The notes below the pieces were generated by a model, which saw nothing but the letters and a program-made list of their open reading frames with translations, was not told the DNA's origin and searched no databases. This document shows, piece after piece, positions 10,483-22,606 of a DNA stretch of 64,000 bases. The first letter of the stretch is position 1. Each line of letters begins with the position of its first letter. The position numbers and the translations under genes are program-made. Source of the stretch: Apostichopus japonicus (taxonomy: Eukaryota; Echinodermata; Holothuroidea; Aspidochirotida; Stichopodidae); NCBI RefSeq assembly GCF_037975245.1, contig NC_092561.1, forward strand, positions 9,051,001-9,115,000, given 5' to 3'.

Positions 10483-10648
10483 GGGGTTAATCAACGGTCT
10501 AGCGTGCGTTACTCACATGATTAATGCACTCCGGGTGTTAATGCTATCGCTGGATGCACTCGGGCTCCGCCCTCGTGCATCGCTTGCATTATCCCCCGAT
10601 CGTGCATTAATCCTGTGAGTAACGCACGCTAGACCGTTGATTAACCCC
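10483..10648. mobile_element. Foldback element with 47-bp inverted arms
   Basis: The left arm (10483-10529, starting GGGGTTAATCAACGGTCTAG) is the reverse complement of 10602-10648 with a single mismatch. The loop of about 72 bp contains GGGCTCCGCCC and two GTGCAT/ATGCAC-type strings. A further piece of the same arm (TAATCCTGTGAGTAACGCAC) lies outside at about 10359-10380. The inner TTAATCAACGG/CCGTTGATTAA could reflect TTAA insertion preference, but this is uncertain. No ORF is present. Confidence 0.8.
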
Positions 10649-11253
10649 TTAATGTGCAATCCATCCCCCACCCCACCCTCCCTCCTCTCCTCCCTCATGA
10701 GATCTATGTCACTGGCTTTGAAACTGTTTTGCTCGGTGACCCCAACTTTCACCTTCATGATCTTGACTACCCTGCATTGGGCAGATGTTGTGGCCTGGGG
10801 AGGGAGTCTAAGTGGATGAGGTATCCCCCCTTTCCTTTGACATGAATGTGGGGGGGGGAGGAGCTGTTGCAAAATAGTTTTACATTTTGAAACTATAAAA
10901 GTAATTCATGTTCAAGGTTTCTTCATTTTTTTTCCCCACAAATATCAGCAATGTATTTTTCTTTAGAATTTTCTATTACAACCCTCAAAAACTGTTTTGA
11001 AGGGTCACGACCCCCACTTTGAATATCCAGGGATCTATGTCATCTTAGCTGATAACCACATTTACAGCAAGTAAATGCAAGAAATATTAGTATGAAAGTA
11101 CCAAAACCAAAAATATAATGACATTATGTTAATTTAATAAGATTATCAATAATGACAGTTGTTAAACCTTTTCTTCTTTTCAACTTAAAAATCATGTTTT
11201 TTAGAACATTTTGGAAGATTTTTGCTATATACTTGAAAAACACATTGTGGTAA

Positions 11254-11552
11254 CAGTGGCGTCACCAGACATTTAGAAGTGTGGGGAGGCCAAAGCAAAA
11301 TGAGAACACTTTTTGGGCAAGGTGGGGGGGGGGGGTCCAAAGGGAGAATCCCCTTGAAGCTTTGGGGTTTTCATCATATCCAGAATTTATATCAGCTTCC
11401 AAATCAGCAGAATTTTGTCAGAAGTAAAACTGTCATGTTTCTTCCTGCCTATGGATTTTTTTTTTGGGGGGGAAGGGGGACATAGCAAACTTCACATGGG
11501 GGGACAAACCCTCTCCACCCCAACCTTACCCTCCCCCCCCCTACCACCACTG
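11254..11552. mobile_element. Probable degraded hAT-type MITE
   Basis: The left end is CAGTGGCGTCACCAG and the right end, read inward on the minus strand, is CAGTGGTGGTAGG. The flanking 8-mers TGTGGTAA and TTTAGTAA agree at 6 of 8 positions. The interior is G-rich near the left end and C-rich near the right, as in the other hAT MITEs here. No transposase is present. Confidence 0.5.
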
Positions 11553-14500
11553 TTTAGTAAAATTTCAAACACAGTTAACACTTGGCCAGATTTTCCCAGC
11601 CACTGTCACTATCCACTACAAGCATAGTGTTCCAAACTGATGATATATTTATTTTCTAACTTTTGTATTTTGGCTTTAATTTGCATACTAATTTTCTTAT
11701 AATAGGTGTGCTAGTAATAAAATATAAAGTTTATTTTTGATATAAATTCTCAAAAGTGTGTGATATTTCCATCCATCAAATCCATCCAGTTTACACTTGT
11801 CTGTCTCCTGGGAACTGTAGAAAAAATTGGCAATGCAGTTCATGCAAGTTCATTGTATTATCTACTGTCAGTTATGTGTGCTCTTTCTATATACAAGAAT
11901 TATATGCTGATGTTGAAGCATCAAGTTGGTTTCCTACAAATGGCGTAAACAACATGGTTAAAGAGATCTTCCAGGGGCTGAAGTTAAGTTGTTTTTTTTT
12001 ACAAAAATGTGCCGAACATCTTTAGGTCAAAACCACTACTTAATAGCCATTTTCGTTTTTTTATGATCATGGAGATGTATTTTGTATTTAAAACTTGGTA
12101 AAATTTTATGATGTAGCTATTTCGGGCTATAATACTCCTCTGGGACGCGGTGTCCCGCTTTTCGACCCAGAGAAATATGGTAACTCTATCAAATCGGAAG
12201 ATTTCATTACGAAAGAGAAAGTGGAATGACGTACTTTATCAGGAAAATGATGATGGTTTCTAAAATTCCACCTTGAAAGGAAGTGAGTGTGTTATACTAC
12301 CCGTTAAATCAAGGAAATGTAAGACTAAAAATATGAAAGCAAAATAGAACAGGCGTCTCAAATTCATCGGACCTTGAAGAAATTAATCACTCGATATATT
12401 TTTGTCACTTCATGCCTGAATCGTATAACAAGTTCCTTGTAATATGGTAAAGGAATTTGAGAGTAACGGTAGTTACAATCGAGTGAATTTTTGTGATTTC
12501 TTTTAAAGGGGATTTGTTTTTTGGGGGGGGGGGGTGGGGGGGCTTGTAGCCATGAATCCATTAATCATATTGTCTATTTTTGCTTATCTTGGGACTGCTA
12601 GGATGCAAAGATATATCATCCATAGTTGTCATTTTTTTATTTATTTTTTTTTCACAAATTCCAATTACTCTATTTTACAGTTATAGTATGAATAGGCTAT
12701 ACATAATGTGTGCTCTGTACCAGAAATATATTTATATTAAAGACAAATGATAATAAATTGTTACTTGTTATTGAGCTTCCAAATTAGTTTTAACTACTTC
12801 ATTCTAAATATTGTTTTGTCTGATACCTGGATGTATGTGACTGGTCACCAGTATTAATGAAAACAAATATGTAATGTAAAATGAGTCATGACCTAAGTCA
12901 ATAAATTAAGGTGACCATATTAATTCCAGGAAGTCTGGGGAACATGATATTAACGCTGAGTTTGCTGACACTTTCCCATGCCCCCCACTCCCTCCCCTCC
13001 CCCACCCTGGCCATATTGACATCAATACTAACACCCACCCACACTGTATGTTTAAAGGAAGGCATTTTGAGGGTCTCACATTTTTTGGGGGTTTATTTCA
13101 AGGATGGAGGTGAAATGTCCAGTTTAGAACACCACATTCAGACAAGTATTTAAGACCACGATATGAATTCAAATTCCTACCCAGACAATAGAAACAGCTC
13201 TGTCTCCAAAATCCTCAATACTCAGAAATTCTTCACCTTTAGAAATCCCTCCCTAATTGGCTCTGTAGTTCCGCCCTCGGATATATTAATGGCTTCTATA
13301 CAATGTGATTACATAAGACTTCTCTTACCAGCAACTCCCTGACTGAACAATAGACAACTGCCCCCCCCCCCCAAAAAAAGGGTCTATTCTATAAAAACAA
13401 AATCTTATTATCCCCCGTAGGACCTCTCGCAAGGTCGACCAGGGGTTAAACTCCTTTTTGATGGACAAATTCCCCCCACCCCCCAAAAAAAGTGCAAACT
13501 GTAAAAGGTAACTAGAAGTATTATTATTCATCACTTAACATTAAGTACAACATGATGCTCTTCATGTATATTATTCATTAAACAGGGACAACTGAGACAT
13601 GAATGAAACTAAGTACATTTGTTGTTTACAAACAGCACATCTTAGCTTCAAGCTGTCTCTAATACACTTAAGGCCAAATGAAAAATTTGTCAGTGCCTTT
13701 TCACAAATTCAGGGATATTCCAGGGATTGCACAATCCAGGCCATTTCTGCCAAACTTTTAATAAAGAGGACGGTATGTAAAATCTGGGTAGGCCTACTAT
13801 CCCCAGAGATCAGGGAAGGCTGGTTACATTACTCGGAATTTTGAAAGTGAATTGACTCCATCCCCCCACCACCCCCCACCCCCATGGAGGTAATGACACA
13901 AGTCGGGAATTTTACAGGTAATGGTGCGACTCAACCTCAAACATGAATTGACTCATTACAACTAACTCATTACAACCAACTTATTAAAGTCAAAATATCA
14001 AGTATTGGTAAATCATGATAAAACTTCACCAAGATCGGGGAAAGCTTGATAAGGGACTGGGGTGGGGGGGGGGTGGGGGAGGGCATGGATGGTTCATGAG
14101 AAAATATCAGGCAAAGAGTAAGGAAATCATTTCTTTTAATTCTGAAACTACCGTTCATGTTTCACTGTTCCTAAAAAGCAGCTATATCATCTATTGGGCT
14201 TAAAAAAACCGGCCCACGAGTGTCTCTGGATAACACAGGGTTAACCATACCCGCCGATTATGTGAGAATGGCTCCTTTGAATACTTACATAGGAAATTAA
14301 ATGCTAATATAAACCACGGTTATACAAAAACCAAACGCAAACTTCTCTCGAAGGCTTCCCACCTTGCCAGAACTTTTAACACCCACAGATGGATGGCACC
14401 TCTTTCTACTATTTGTACAGTAAATGAGTGGTTTTAAGTGAAAATTTGGGTCTGCCATTTTTTGTTTGTTTTTTTACTGGTTATTTGTCCGGTGGTATTT

Positions 14501-15825
14501 AGGGAGATAAAAGAATAGACACAGGTGAAAATGTATACTGTACACTCATGAATACTTTAGGCAATGTAATTGGGTCGAAAAAAACCAAATGAATCCCAGA
14601 TACTTCCTTACAAGGCAAACTTGAGCCAAAAAAATGTTGAAGGCTATATGTATAAGTTTAGAAGGATAAAACCTTAAAGTTTAGAAAGGATAAAGGATAA
14701 CTTTGCAAAAGTAATGGTATTGTTATAGAGGTTCTATACTGGGTGACAGATAAAAGCCTTAGAGAGGGAGGGTGGGTGGGAAGGTATGGGAGGGGAAAGG
14801 AGGAAGGGGTGGGAAGGAGAGGTCAGAGTAGGGAATCGTGTTGAGTTAAGGAAAAGAATTGCTATAAAATATTTCTTATTGAACTTTGATCAGGATTAAA
14901 CGTAAAAATGCCCCCTCCCCCAGCCCACCTGGCAATTTCTGGTGAAGTCCACAAAGGTTTTCCGTTTAACCAAATGAATACAAACGGAAAAGGCAACAGT
15001 TCCTTTACCTTTTTCTTTACCAAAATGTTTCCTTACATAAACAAGGCAAAAGAAGTGCACTCCACTTAATGCTATAACAAACTCTTCAGTGTCTTAGGAC
15101 CATATGTTATTCTAACAATATAACAAGAGATGAAAAACAGCAAAAACAAAATTTAGTTTTTTTAATTTTCTTATTGGGCCAAATTCTTTCCAAGTGCATA
15201 AATTCTGTGGTTAGAATACAAATAAGACAAAAATAGAAGAAAAAAGAAATCCACTGTCCCCCCTTCCCCCCCCACCCCCTAGATTCTTGTCCTTCACCAT
15301 CCAACGTTCAACTCAGTTACGATCTGTCCTCCTTTAACTCTGGACGATGAACTAAATAATAAATGGACGAAACCATAACTTTTTTATTTATTGTGTTTGT
15401 TTTGTTTCGTTTGTTTACTTTTAACTCACCGTTGTGGACGTAACCGTGACGACCATATCATCATAATATATACTAAATATTAATCTGCCAAATCTCCTGT
15501 CTATATATATAGATCTATGAAGTAAACCTGTTAAATTGTGAGAATATTTAAAAAGAGATAAACAAAACATTCAGAGAGAGAAAAAATGAGAAAACCAAAA
15601 ATATAACTCATGACATATACAATTATTTACATAATTATGCTAAATTTTGCCAGTCAGAAAACAAGTGTGTTCTAATTGGTAGTACTTAACTATACATATC
15701 TCAACATAAAATAAAAAACATTCACTAAACTTCCTATTAAAAGATGAAAAAGAAAGAAAGGAGTCAACTTAAAAATGATACAGAGTTGGGATGGGGAAAG
15801 AAAAAAAAATACCATGGTGGGGTAG

Positions 15826-16060
15826 GTTTGACCCAAATGACCTTTGACCTCCACCAAAAACAATAGGCTTCTTTAACTCAATGTGGTTCTTCTACACACT
15901 AAATTAGAGGTCAGCCCAAGCTTCTAGTATTGAGATATCGTGATTACAAGGTTTTCAAAATTTGACCCCTGGTGACCCCAAATGACCTCTGACCAAAAAA
16001 TACAAAGTTCAGAGAGGACCCTGCTACCGGGAGTGCAAAATACCCCAGTTTTAATACTCT
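15826..16060 (+). repeat. Two units of the TGACCTTTGACC repeat
   Basis: Two related units each contain spaced TGACC half-sites: TGACCC-AAA-TGACCT-T-TGACCT at 15829-15850, and TGACCCCTGGTGACCCC followed by AAATGACCTCTGACC at 15963-15996. Between them is CAATAGGCTTCTTTAACTCA. Related units occur at 26348, 29912, 37592 and 59443-59760. The half-sites resemble nuclear-receptor direct repeats (DR1, DR3, DR4). Confidence 0.75.
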
Positions 16061-16322
16061 GTATGGAATATGTGTGATGTAAAACTTCACCCGACCAAGC
16101 TATCTGTTTTTGTCAAAGATTTGTTAAAAGGAAGTCGTCTGGGGATATAAGTTTTACTGTTTCTTCTATTGTTTGAATACTTATTAATAAAGCCTATGAT
16201 GGTTTAATATTTAACTTTCTTAACTTGATAATAATTTGATAAATTTGGATAATTTTTCTAGATAGTCTGATTTCTTAGGAGGGAATCCAGTTTGGTTTTA
16301 GATAAATAAATGAATACAAGGC

Positions 16323-16349
16323 TTTGTTGTTGTTGTTGTTGTTGTTGAT
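16323..16349 (+). repeat. (TTG)n microsatellite
   Basis: About eight consecutive TTG units lie in the intergenic region. Nothing else distinguishes the site. Confidence 0.9.
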
Positions 16350-16735
16350 AAACTCAGGGATTTAAAAACAATGACGTGGTGAAAAAAAATTGGAAAATAA
16401 TTCCATAACATCACAATATATATAAATATATATTTTTTTTGAATTGAACAGAATTTTTGACAATGAAATCATTAAACTCAATTCTGCATAGAACCACTTG
16501 TAATCAAATACTGACAAATATGATTAACTCCAACCTATAGTTAAAAGTGAGATCATTGTTTTCAGAAATAGAAATTAATTGGTCAAAAAGTTACAATGTT
16601 GTGTTTCTTGCATGTAAAATTCAGAAAATATAATGACCCATTTCAAATAACCCAAATTCCTTTACAAAGCAGTACACACGAAAATACAAGTTCAAGCAAA
16701 AATCAAGATTTGACATTCTGCGGGACTCTATAAAC

Positions 16736-17136
16736 CAGGGTTGTCCAACCTACGGCCCGCGGGCCACAGTCCGGCCCGCCGCAGGGTTGCGTCCGGCCCG
16801 CCAGAGATGCTCTACGGTGCGAAATTTTAGTGAGCAGATATTTTGATAACAATTTGAAGCTATATTTTCAATCATTCGAACCTTCTGGGTCCAAAAAACT
16901 GCATACATGTCATTTTGTGTGACACTCTCTCAGCGGAGGGGGGACGGGGCGGCTGGACTTTTTTCATGTTTTATCAGGAAGGAACATAAATCAGTGCGCT
17001 CCGCGCGCATGCTCACATTTTGGTGCCTTGGGCTTCGGGCAAAAAATCGAAAAATCGAGCATAGGGTTCATGCGGCCCCATCCTTCATCATAATCATTCC
17101 ATGTGGCCCTCCTCTGCAAAAGGTTGGACAACCCTG
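16736..17136. mobile_element. hAT-type MITE, 401 bp, 8-bp target duplication
   Basis: Perfect 16-bp terminal inverted repeats CAGGGTTGTCCAACCT/AGGTTGGACAACCCTG are flanked by the identical 8-mer CTATAAAC (16728-16735 and 17137-17144). The subterminal sequence is rich in GGCCCGC and CCGGCC strings. The termini and 8-bp duplication identify a non-autonomous hAT-superfamily element. There is no transposase ORF. Intact ends suggest a fairly young insertion. Confidence 0.93.
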
Positions 17137-17144
17137 CTATAAAC

Positions 17145-19224
17145 AGATCTAGTATATACCCTGAGTACTACAACTAGCTTTACGAAGCAAAAACAGAAAA
17201 CGTTCAAAGTTGCTGTAACTGAATAATGTGACAAAAACAATACCGGGCATAACGAAATGCTTTCAATTTTTCAAGATGTCTTAACTTAATCCAAAACTCA
17301 CAAGGAAGGTGAACTGAACCCAAATTACGAATAAATTTAAATTAATGAATATACTGAAATTTGTACCGAAAAAAAAAGGACTTTGTATAAATCACAAGAG
17401 ATTGGTCGCCGGTGGTGTGACAAGAACAATGTTAGCAAAACCATTATGGGTACATTTTTCTCGTTATTTTGCATCGTAAATTTCTTTATATAGTTTCAAA
17501 ATTTAGGGAATCCCCATCATCGACCTCCTAAAACTATCATGTAGTGTCCAAAACTTAATGATGAGAAATTTCTAAATCCATGAACATCTTTCGTCTGATA
17601 ATACTGAATCAATTTTTGAGAAATGTCTGAGGAATGACCGCTGTCCTTTTTCAAAGTAAACAAAATTCTCGTAATCACTTTCAGATTATCTGTTGATGAT
17701 GCTGAAACGACCAAACTTTTCCAGTTCAGATAACTTTCAAAAACTTAAATCTTAATTCGAAATAAGCCCCGCAGACACTTTTCACTTCTTTCGCTCATTT
17801 ATGGCAAGGACTTTCAAACTGACAAGATTTTAAGTCAAATGCTGTACAAAGTTATACAACTAATAATATTAAATAGATATTTTTTCCCCTTCATTTCATA
17901 TATTAAAACATTTTTGGGTTAATTAATACTGATGTTAACTGGTAAGTAATTGTTTATTTGAATAATAAAAACAAGAAGGAGTTCTTTTTGTTTACATAAA
18001 CTCCCTACCCTTTTCATATGCCCACACCTCCCATCCCCCTCCCCCCCCCCCCCACTACAGACCCACTGCAACACTCACTAATGACTGCAGAATGGTCATG
18101 CTTACTGTCATAGCTAAAACCTACGATATCACCCAAAACACAAGAAAGCAAGTTCCTTCCAACTCTGGTTTGACGTACATATTGGTTTTTTCTTCCATAA
18201 AAAGTCACACAAGCTATAGAGTACGTACACAACAAAATTTAGGTTCCACTCTCATCCCCAGTCCCCCCCCCTCCCTTACATCCAGACTGTAACCTTGCGA
18301 TCCTGATGGTGTCTAATACCTCAAGTGAAGTGTAACAGGTCCTGGTTGAAGGTTGATCAGCGATCTCTAACTATATTTGCATATCGGTATCGTCTCTCAT
18401 AAATATTCATCATGCATCCACAACATTATTCACCCTTTTCATAGTACTATATATATGTATAGTTCGACTCTGCCGACTGATTATGCATATTACAATTCTT
18501 CTTCTCCTTATAAATATTCATAAACTCGGTAGTCACCATTGGTCCTGTAATTCAAATAGTCTAAATTTATAGATATACTGTAGATATAATTTTAGACTAC
18601 ATCTAGTTTACTATTCACAAACACACGTAATCCTAGCTACTTCAAAAATTGTCCAACAGCTGAACTGGAAATGCCTCACTTACCACCACTTGGTCCCGAA
18701 AAAACCTTGCTCGCAAAATACGCTGATAAATTCCCGTCTGTTACACTACTACCCAAAAGATATGTTGCGATTTAAAGCCTCTTTATTAAGTATTACTATG
18801 CAGAGTTCCCATTGGTCAGCAAATGCTGCTAGTCTTACAGCAAAATAATATTTAATAAAAAAAATTGAAAAAATAACCTTCATGAACTGCTTGTATGACC
18901 TTGGAGAATATATTATACGCAATTTCTGTTAAATTTGAGTATACAGTAAAAATGTATGCATATTCACATCAGTTTTATTATATATATATATATATAAATA
19001 TGTATATATATTTATATATCACTTTATGCATATTCATAAGTTCTATGAGAAGAGTTTCACGTTTTGAAATGGATTAACGTTAGCATTAAAAAGTATCTAC
19101 GTATATAGTTTGTGTCATGATATAATAAACCAATGTAGTTTTGCAGAGTGCATAGTCATCCCCATGCATTAATATTGCATGCATATATATATATATCAAT
19201 GTCTCGTCTCAGAATCGGTTCGTC
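17145..19224 (-). other. MYLIP downstream region, probable 3' UTR and flank
   Basis: No second gene is visible between the hAT MITE and the MYLIP stop codon. The part next to the stop is AT-rich, with a TA microsatellite (18978-19018) and several TAAATATTCAT/GCATATTCA motifs (about 18395, 18507, 18955, 19027). A minus-strand AATAAA (plus TTTATT at 18974-18979) lies about 246 bp past the stop. C-runs are at 18035-18052 and 18265. The UTR end cannot be fixed from sequence alone. Confidence 0.4.
18974..18979 (-). terminator. MYLIP: Possible MYLIP polyadenylation signal
   Basis: The minus strand reads AATAAA here, about 246 nt downstream of the MYLIP TGA. It is a plausible proximal poly(A) signal. 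Further TTTATT strings (for example near 18782) are alternatives if the 3' UTR is long. Confidence 0.3.
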
Positions 19225-19476
19225 TCAACCGAAGAAGACCCTCTGTACGTAGGTGACCTCCGCCCGGCAGATCGGACAGCGGAAACACTCTTTGGAGCAG
19301 GTCTCGCAGCAGATCATGTGACCGCACGGACAGAACACCGTCGCCATTTCCGTCTCCAGACACACCTGACACAGCCTGGATTCTCTGAGATTCGAGAGCT
19401 GTTCCTGCATGGAGGTAACAAACTCCTTGTCCAGCGAACACTTCGAGTCCTGCCTCTGTCTGTCGGACGGAGTGGC
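19225..19476 (-). CDS. MYLIP: MYLIP last exon: RING finger and stop
   Basis: The acceptor CCCTCTTCCAG precedes ATPSDRQRQDSKCSLDKEFV, a short Gln/Leu helix (MQEQLSNLRES) and the RING. Zinc ligands of the C3HC4 type are visible: CQVC, then CPCGH, then CCETC, then CPIC. The CPCGH core and a RING at the extreme C-terminus are typical of MYLIP and related RINGs, which recruit UBE2D-type E2s and dimerise. The protein ends VTYVQRVFFG, only about 13 residues after the last Cys, shorter than the vertebrate tail. The frame is fixed by the phase-0 junction with the previous exon. Stop TGA is at 19227-19225. Confidence 0.95.
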   Translation of the reverse strand, partial: ATPSDRQRQDSKCSLDKEFVTSMQEQLSNLRESRLCQVCLETEMATVFCPCGHMICCETCSKECFRCPICRAEVTYVQRVFFG

Positions 19477-20117
19477 CTGGAAGAGGGACGGAGAAAGAAA
19501 AGGAGGATCTTGTTTACGTTTGTTTATTATCTAGTGCAATCATATCACTGCCTCTCCCATCACCCCCCCCCTTTAACCTCCTACACTGTATTTCCTATAA
19601 AATGTGTTATGTACACTATTGTCTAATTACTATTAACAAAAGGAGTCATTTCTGTGCCCCAACCCAGCCTCTTCCATCCCTCCCCCTCCCAAATAGTTGA
19701 GACTTGAGAGATTGCTAACCAAAGTATCGTTTTTGCCAACAACCTGATACTGAAGTGCAGTTTTTCACACCCACCAGTGAGGAATACTTTGGCCTTCTAG
19801 GAAAGTATCATATATCGTAAGCACAATGCCATTTCCTTTCAAGCATAATTTACCAGGCACTTAAACCATCCCATCCTCCTAGCTTGCTGCATCAGCAAAT
19901 GTCTCATGATAAAGTAAGTAATGGATTTCCATTTGTACCTTCTGCACACTAGTAGAAATCAGAGGTAAAAGCGCTAACGTTTTGGCACTTTGCCGTCGCT
20001 CATATTAGGAATGAAACTTGACCCAGATTATCCGTATCGGCAACCTAACTACCTGCATCGCTATCCAATTTTAAGATTCCAGAGTACCTAACATTAACCA
20101 ATATCAGCTCAAGAATC
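19477..20117 (-). other. MYLIP: MYLIP intron, non-repeat part
   Basis: AT-rich intron sequence next to the last exon, without coding potential or recognised elements. The remaining part of the intron, up to the donor, is the 17-bp repeat described separately. Confidence 0.7.
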
Positions 20118-20346
20118 TCCCCCTCCAAGATTATCCCCTCCAAGATAATCCCCCCTTAATCCCCCTCCAAGATAATCCCCTCCAAGATAATTCCCCTCCA
20201 AGATAATCTCCCTTAATCCCCTCCAAGATAATCTCCTCTAAGATAATCCCCCTCCGAGATAATACCCTCCAAGATAATCGCCCCTCCGAGATAATCCCCC
20301 CCAAGATAATCGCCCCTCCGAGATAATCCCCCTCCGAGATAATCTC
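20118..20346 (-). repeat. 17-bp CCTCCAAGATAATCCCC minisatellite touching a MYLIP splice donor
   Basis: About a dozen imperfect copies of CTCCAAGATAATCCCC or CTCCGAGATAATCGCC are in tandem. The last units run directly into the MYLIP donor: on the minus strand GGG is followed by GTGAGATTATCTCGGAGG, so the first intron bases are themselves repeat sequence. Retention of this intron would add an in-frame Arg/Gly/Leu-rich repeat to the protein for several tens of codons. Confidence 0.9.
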
Positions 20347-20348
20347 AC

Positions 20349-20558
20349 CCCTGTGATGTCTACGTTGGTGACCGAGTCTTCGTCGCTCATCTCGTCCTCT
20401 GTTATCTGTGCCTTCATTCTCTGTAGTCGTATGTCGCCTGTGTGGTAAGATTCCCTAGAGAGCTGTAACTCCTGCGAGTAAGTACTGTGAATTAGGAGAC
20501 TAAAGTCGGACGGCTCTGCGAGATCTCTGGCTAGCTCGATCTCCATGGAAGTACGATT
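20349..20558 (-). CDS. MYLIP: MYLIP exon: linker between FERM and RING
   Basis: The acceptor is CCCTCTTCTTCAG and the donor GGG followed by GTGAGA. Seventy codons, phase 0 at both ends, begin NRTSMEIELARDLAEPSDF and end DEMSDEDSVTNVDITG. The segment is acidic and Ser/Thr-rich, with predicted helix LQRMKAQITEDEM, and lacks a known domain. It is longer than I would expect for the vertebrate linker, so it is the most lineage-specific part of the protein. Assignment rests on phase, splice sites and position between the FERM and RING exons. Confidence 0.85.
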
Positions 20559-21285
20559 CTGAAGAAGAGGGCAAAAAATGAAAGACTGGTGAAGATTCGT
20601 CACTCTGGTGCACAATTTCCAAAAAATGTGTATAACTGCTACAAAAATTCAAAGTTACCCCTCCTGGATTTTCTGATCTTTTCAAATTAGTCCCAAACAT
20701 TGAGGAGTGTTCAATATATTAAAATATTAAGTCTCTCCGTGGAGTAAATTGTCTCAAGGGTGGCAGAAAGATTCTTGTGCCAGCTTGGACACGACCTACA
20801 ATCACTGGACTCTCTGGCATATTCGGGGGCAAATACCAACATTTTAATGAACTTTTAGGGGCCTTGAGTAACATCGAAGGGGTGGGACGTAGGAGATTGA
20901 AGATTGACAAACAAAACATAGTGTGAAAAGTTACCCTTCGAACCCCCTCCCTCCCTCCCCTCCACCACCCCTTCCAAAAGATTAAAATTAATGTCTGCAA
21001 TACATATCATTTGTGTGGGGTCAATCTTCTGTTTGGTTATTGTGGTTGTATCAGATAAAGAGACCCTGGAGAAATCTTTCCTCTGAAAAACTATTTGGGA
21101 GAGTGAAAATATTTCTTTCTGGGAGGAAGGACCATGGTATATGGTACATGGATAGAGGTTCACCAGTTGTGATGCATTGAAGGAGCTTTGGTCATGGGGT
21201 CCTGCTAGTTTTGAGTATAAAACCACACTTTCATAGATCATAACCGTGCCGCCGGTTTTAAATCGACGATAATCCCGGTCTTTAC
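20559..21285 (-). other. MYLIP: MYLIP intron
   Basis: A 0.73-kb intron with a CT-rich stretch (about 20935-20980). Open frames here of up to 149 codons extend from the neighbouring exon or are chance frames. No mobile element with clear ends was seen. Confidence 0.6.
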
Positions 21286-21474
21286 CTCTCCGTGTGGCGG
21301 GCACGATGTAGGATGCAATCTCCTCCAGGCGCAGTCGTAGGCTTGTCTCCTGGTACGGGAGACATCAAATCGGTAGGTCTTGCCTTTATCCGTGTCGGGT
21401 CTGAAGAGGACGATGAAGGCACCAAACCCGATATGTGAATGCTGTTGACGGACAATTCGCTCCACATTCTCACA
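21286..21474 (-). CDS. MYLIP: MYLIP exon: end of FERM F3 lobe
   Basis: The acceptor is TACTCGTAG and the donor GAG followed by GTAAAG. Sixty-three codons, phase 0 at both ends. It starts CENVERIVRQQ and includes GAFIVLFRPDTDKGKTYRFD then VSRTRRQAYDCAWRRL, matching the end of the F3 lobe and following helix, where vertebrate MYLIP has a GKKYVFD-type strand and an Arg-rich helix. The intron position after an Arg and before Cys-Asp/Glu agrees with the vertebrate gene as I recall it. It ends in TSCPPHGE and leads into the linker exon. Confidence 0.92.
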
Positions 21475-22486
21475 CTACGAGTACGAAACGTACAAAGAAA
21501 AAAGTGAGGTCAGGACACATTTTAGAATGAAAAATGAAAGATTGATGTAAGATTTTTTGCATTTGGTAGAAAACCTTGACTTCATGCAGGGGGGGGGGCC
21601 AAAAAGATTCTCTCTGCTCGCCCCGAATTATATATGCATGTTTCAAAATCTTTCAAGGATCGAAATGGTGTTTTATACAAAGTAATAAAAAAGGATGAAA
21701 ATGCCTAAATATATATTCAAAGGAACCAAACAAAAGAACCCCTTGAAGTCATATATTTTTTTTACCATTCTTCATAAACAGTATATTTACAAGGTTCCCA
21801 TGATTTAAGAAAATAAAATTCCAATCATTTTAAAGACCAACACATGCTTCATAGCTTACAGTGAAGACTACACACTAATGAAGACCTAGTGTGAAGACCT
21901 TCACCTTCACTAGTCATATTAACAACTGTAACTGTTCCACATGTATGCCATCATCCCCTATCATTAATTTATGCAAAGGGTTCAGAGGTCGGTCCTTGAT
22001 TGCAACACATGTCTACCCTAACCTTTAGCTGTCCCCTTCAGTTTCACTTATATTATTAACTTTATCTCAAACTTCTTAAACACCTTGCTTACGAAAATCT
22101 TTACCCATAATGCACTAGTAGGTAAATCTGGGCCTAAATGTAAATAACCGACATGACTCGATCTGAACATAAGGCTAGAGGAGACACATGATACCTTAGC
22201 TTGATTGGGTGAAGCGCAGGATGACCAAAAAAAAATGCAAATCATGAGATAGTTTAAATCCAATGAAACTTTTGACATTATAAAAGTAGTCATGAAAAAT
22301 AAAGTCAATAAGAAGAATTGTTCAAAAGAGAATTTGTCCTCCGGTTTTCTAGACTAAACTTTCAAACATGCACATACATTCCAAGACTATAAATAAAAGA
22401 GCATTTTATTCTTCCCTACAACTGTAGAATATCTTCCCCACGTTTTCAATATCGCGTGGGAATCATGCACTTGGGCCAACCTTAAT

Positions 22487-22606
22487 CAGACTTGACTCAC
22501 TATCAAGTACGACTTGACTCACAGGCTGCTGAATAACAATTGACTCACAGGCTGCTGAATAACAATTGACTCACGGGAATGGATGGTGAGTCAGACTTGA
22601 CTCAGC
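22487..22606. promoter_or_regulatory. Cluster of six AP-1-like sites in a MYLIP intron
   Basis: TGACTCA or TGAGTCA occurs at 22493-22499, 22515-22521, 22541-22547, 22567-22573, 22587-22593 and 22598-22604, six perfect heptamers in 112 bp. Two are carried by a 26-bp direct repeat containing CACAGGCTGCTGAATAACAA. The last reads TGACTCAGCA, which also fits a Maf/NF-E2-type site. An intronic enhancer is a reasonable guess; binding is untested. Confidence 0.5.

Larger units (their letters stand above)
9919..15800. other. Intergenic DNA after the plus-strand gene
   Basis: Apart from the foldback element and the degraded MITE listed separately, this stretch holds homopolymer tracts (G- and C-runs at 11325, 11520, 12525, 13360 and 14065) and AT-rich sequence. 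Open frames here are short and show no recognisable family. I see no exon with convincing splice sites. Confidence 0.5.

Noticed and set aside
19225-19410. RING exon as an IAP or Neuralized-type protein
   Set aside because: RINGs with CPCGH also occur there, but the upstream exons joined in phase encode a FERM domain with MYLIP signatures.
20855-21304. 149-codon minus-strand frame over a MYLIP intron
   Set aside because: It is out of frame with the real exon at 21286-21474 and crosses its donor without family resemblance.
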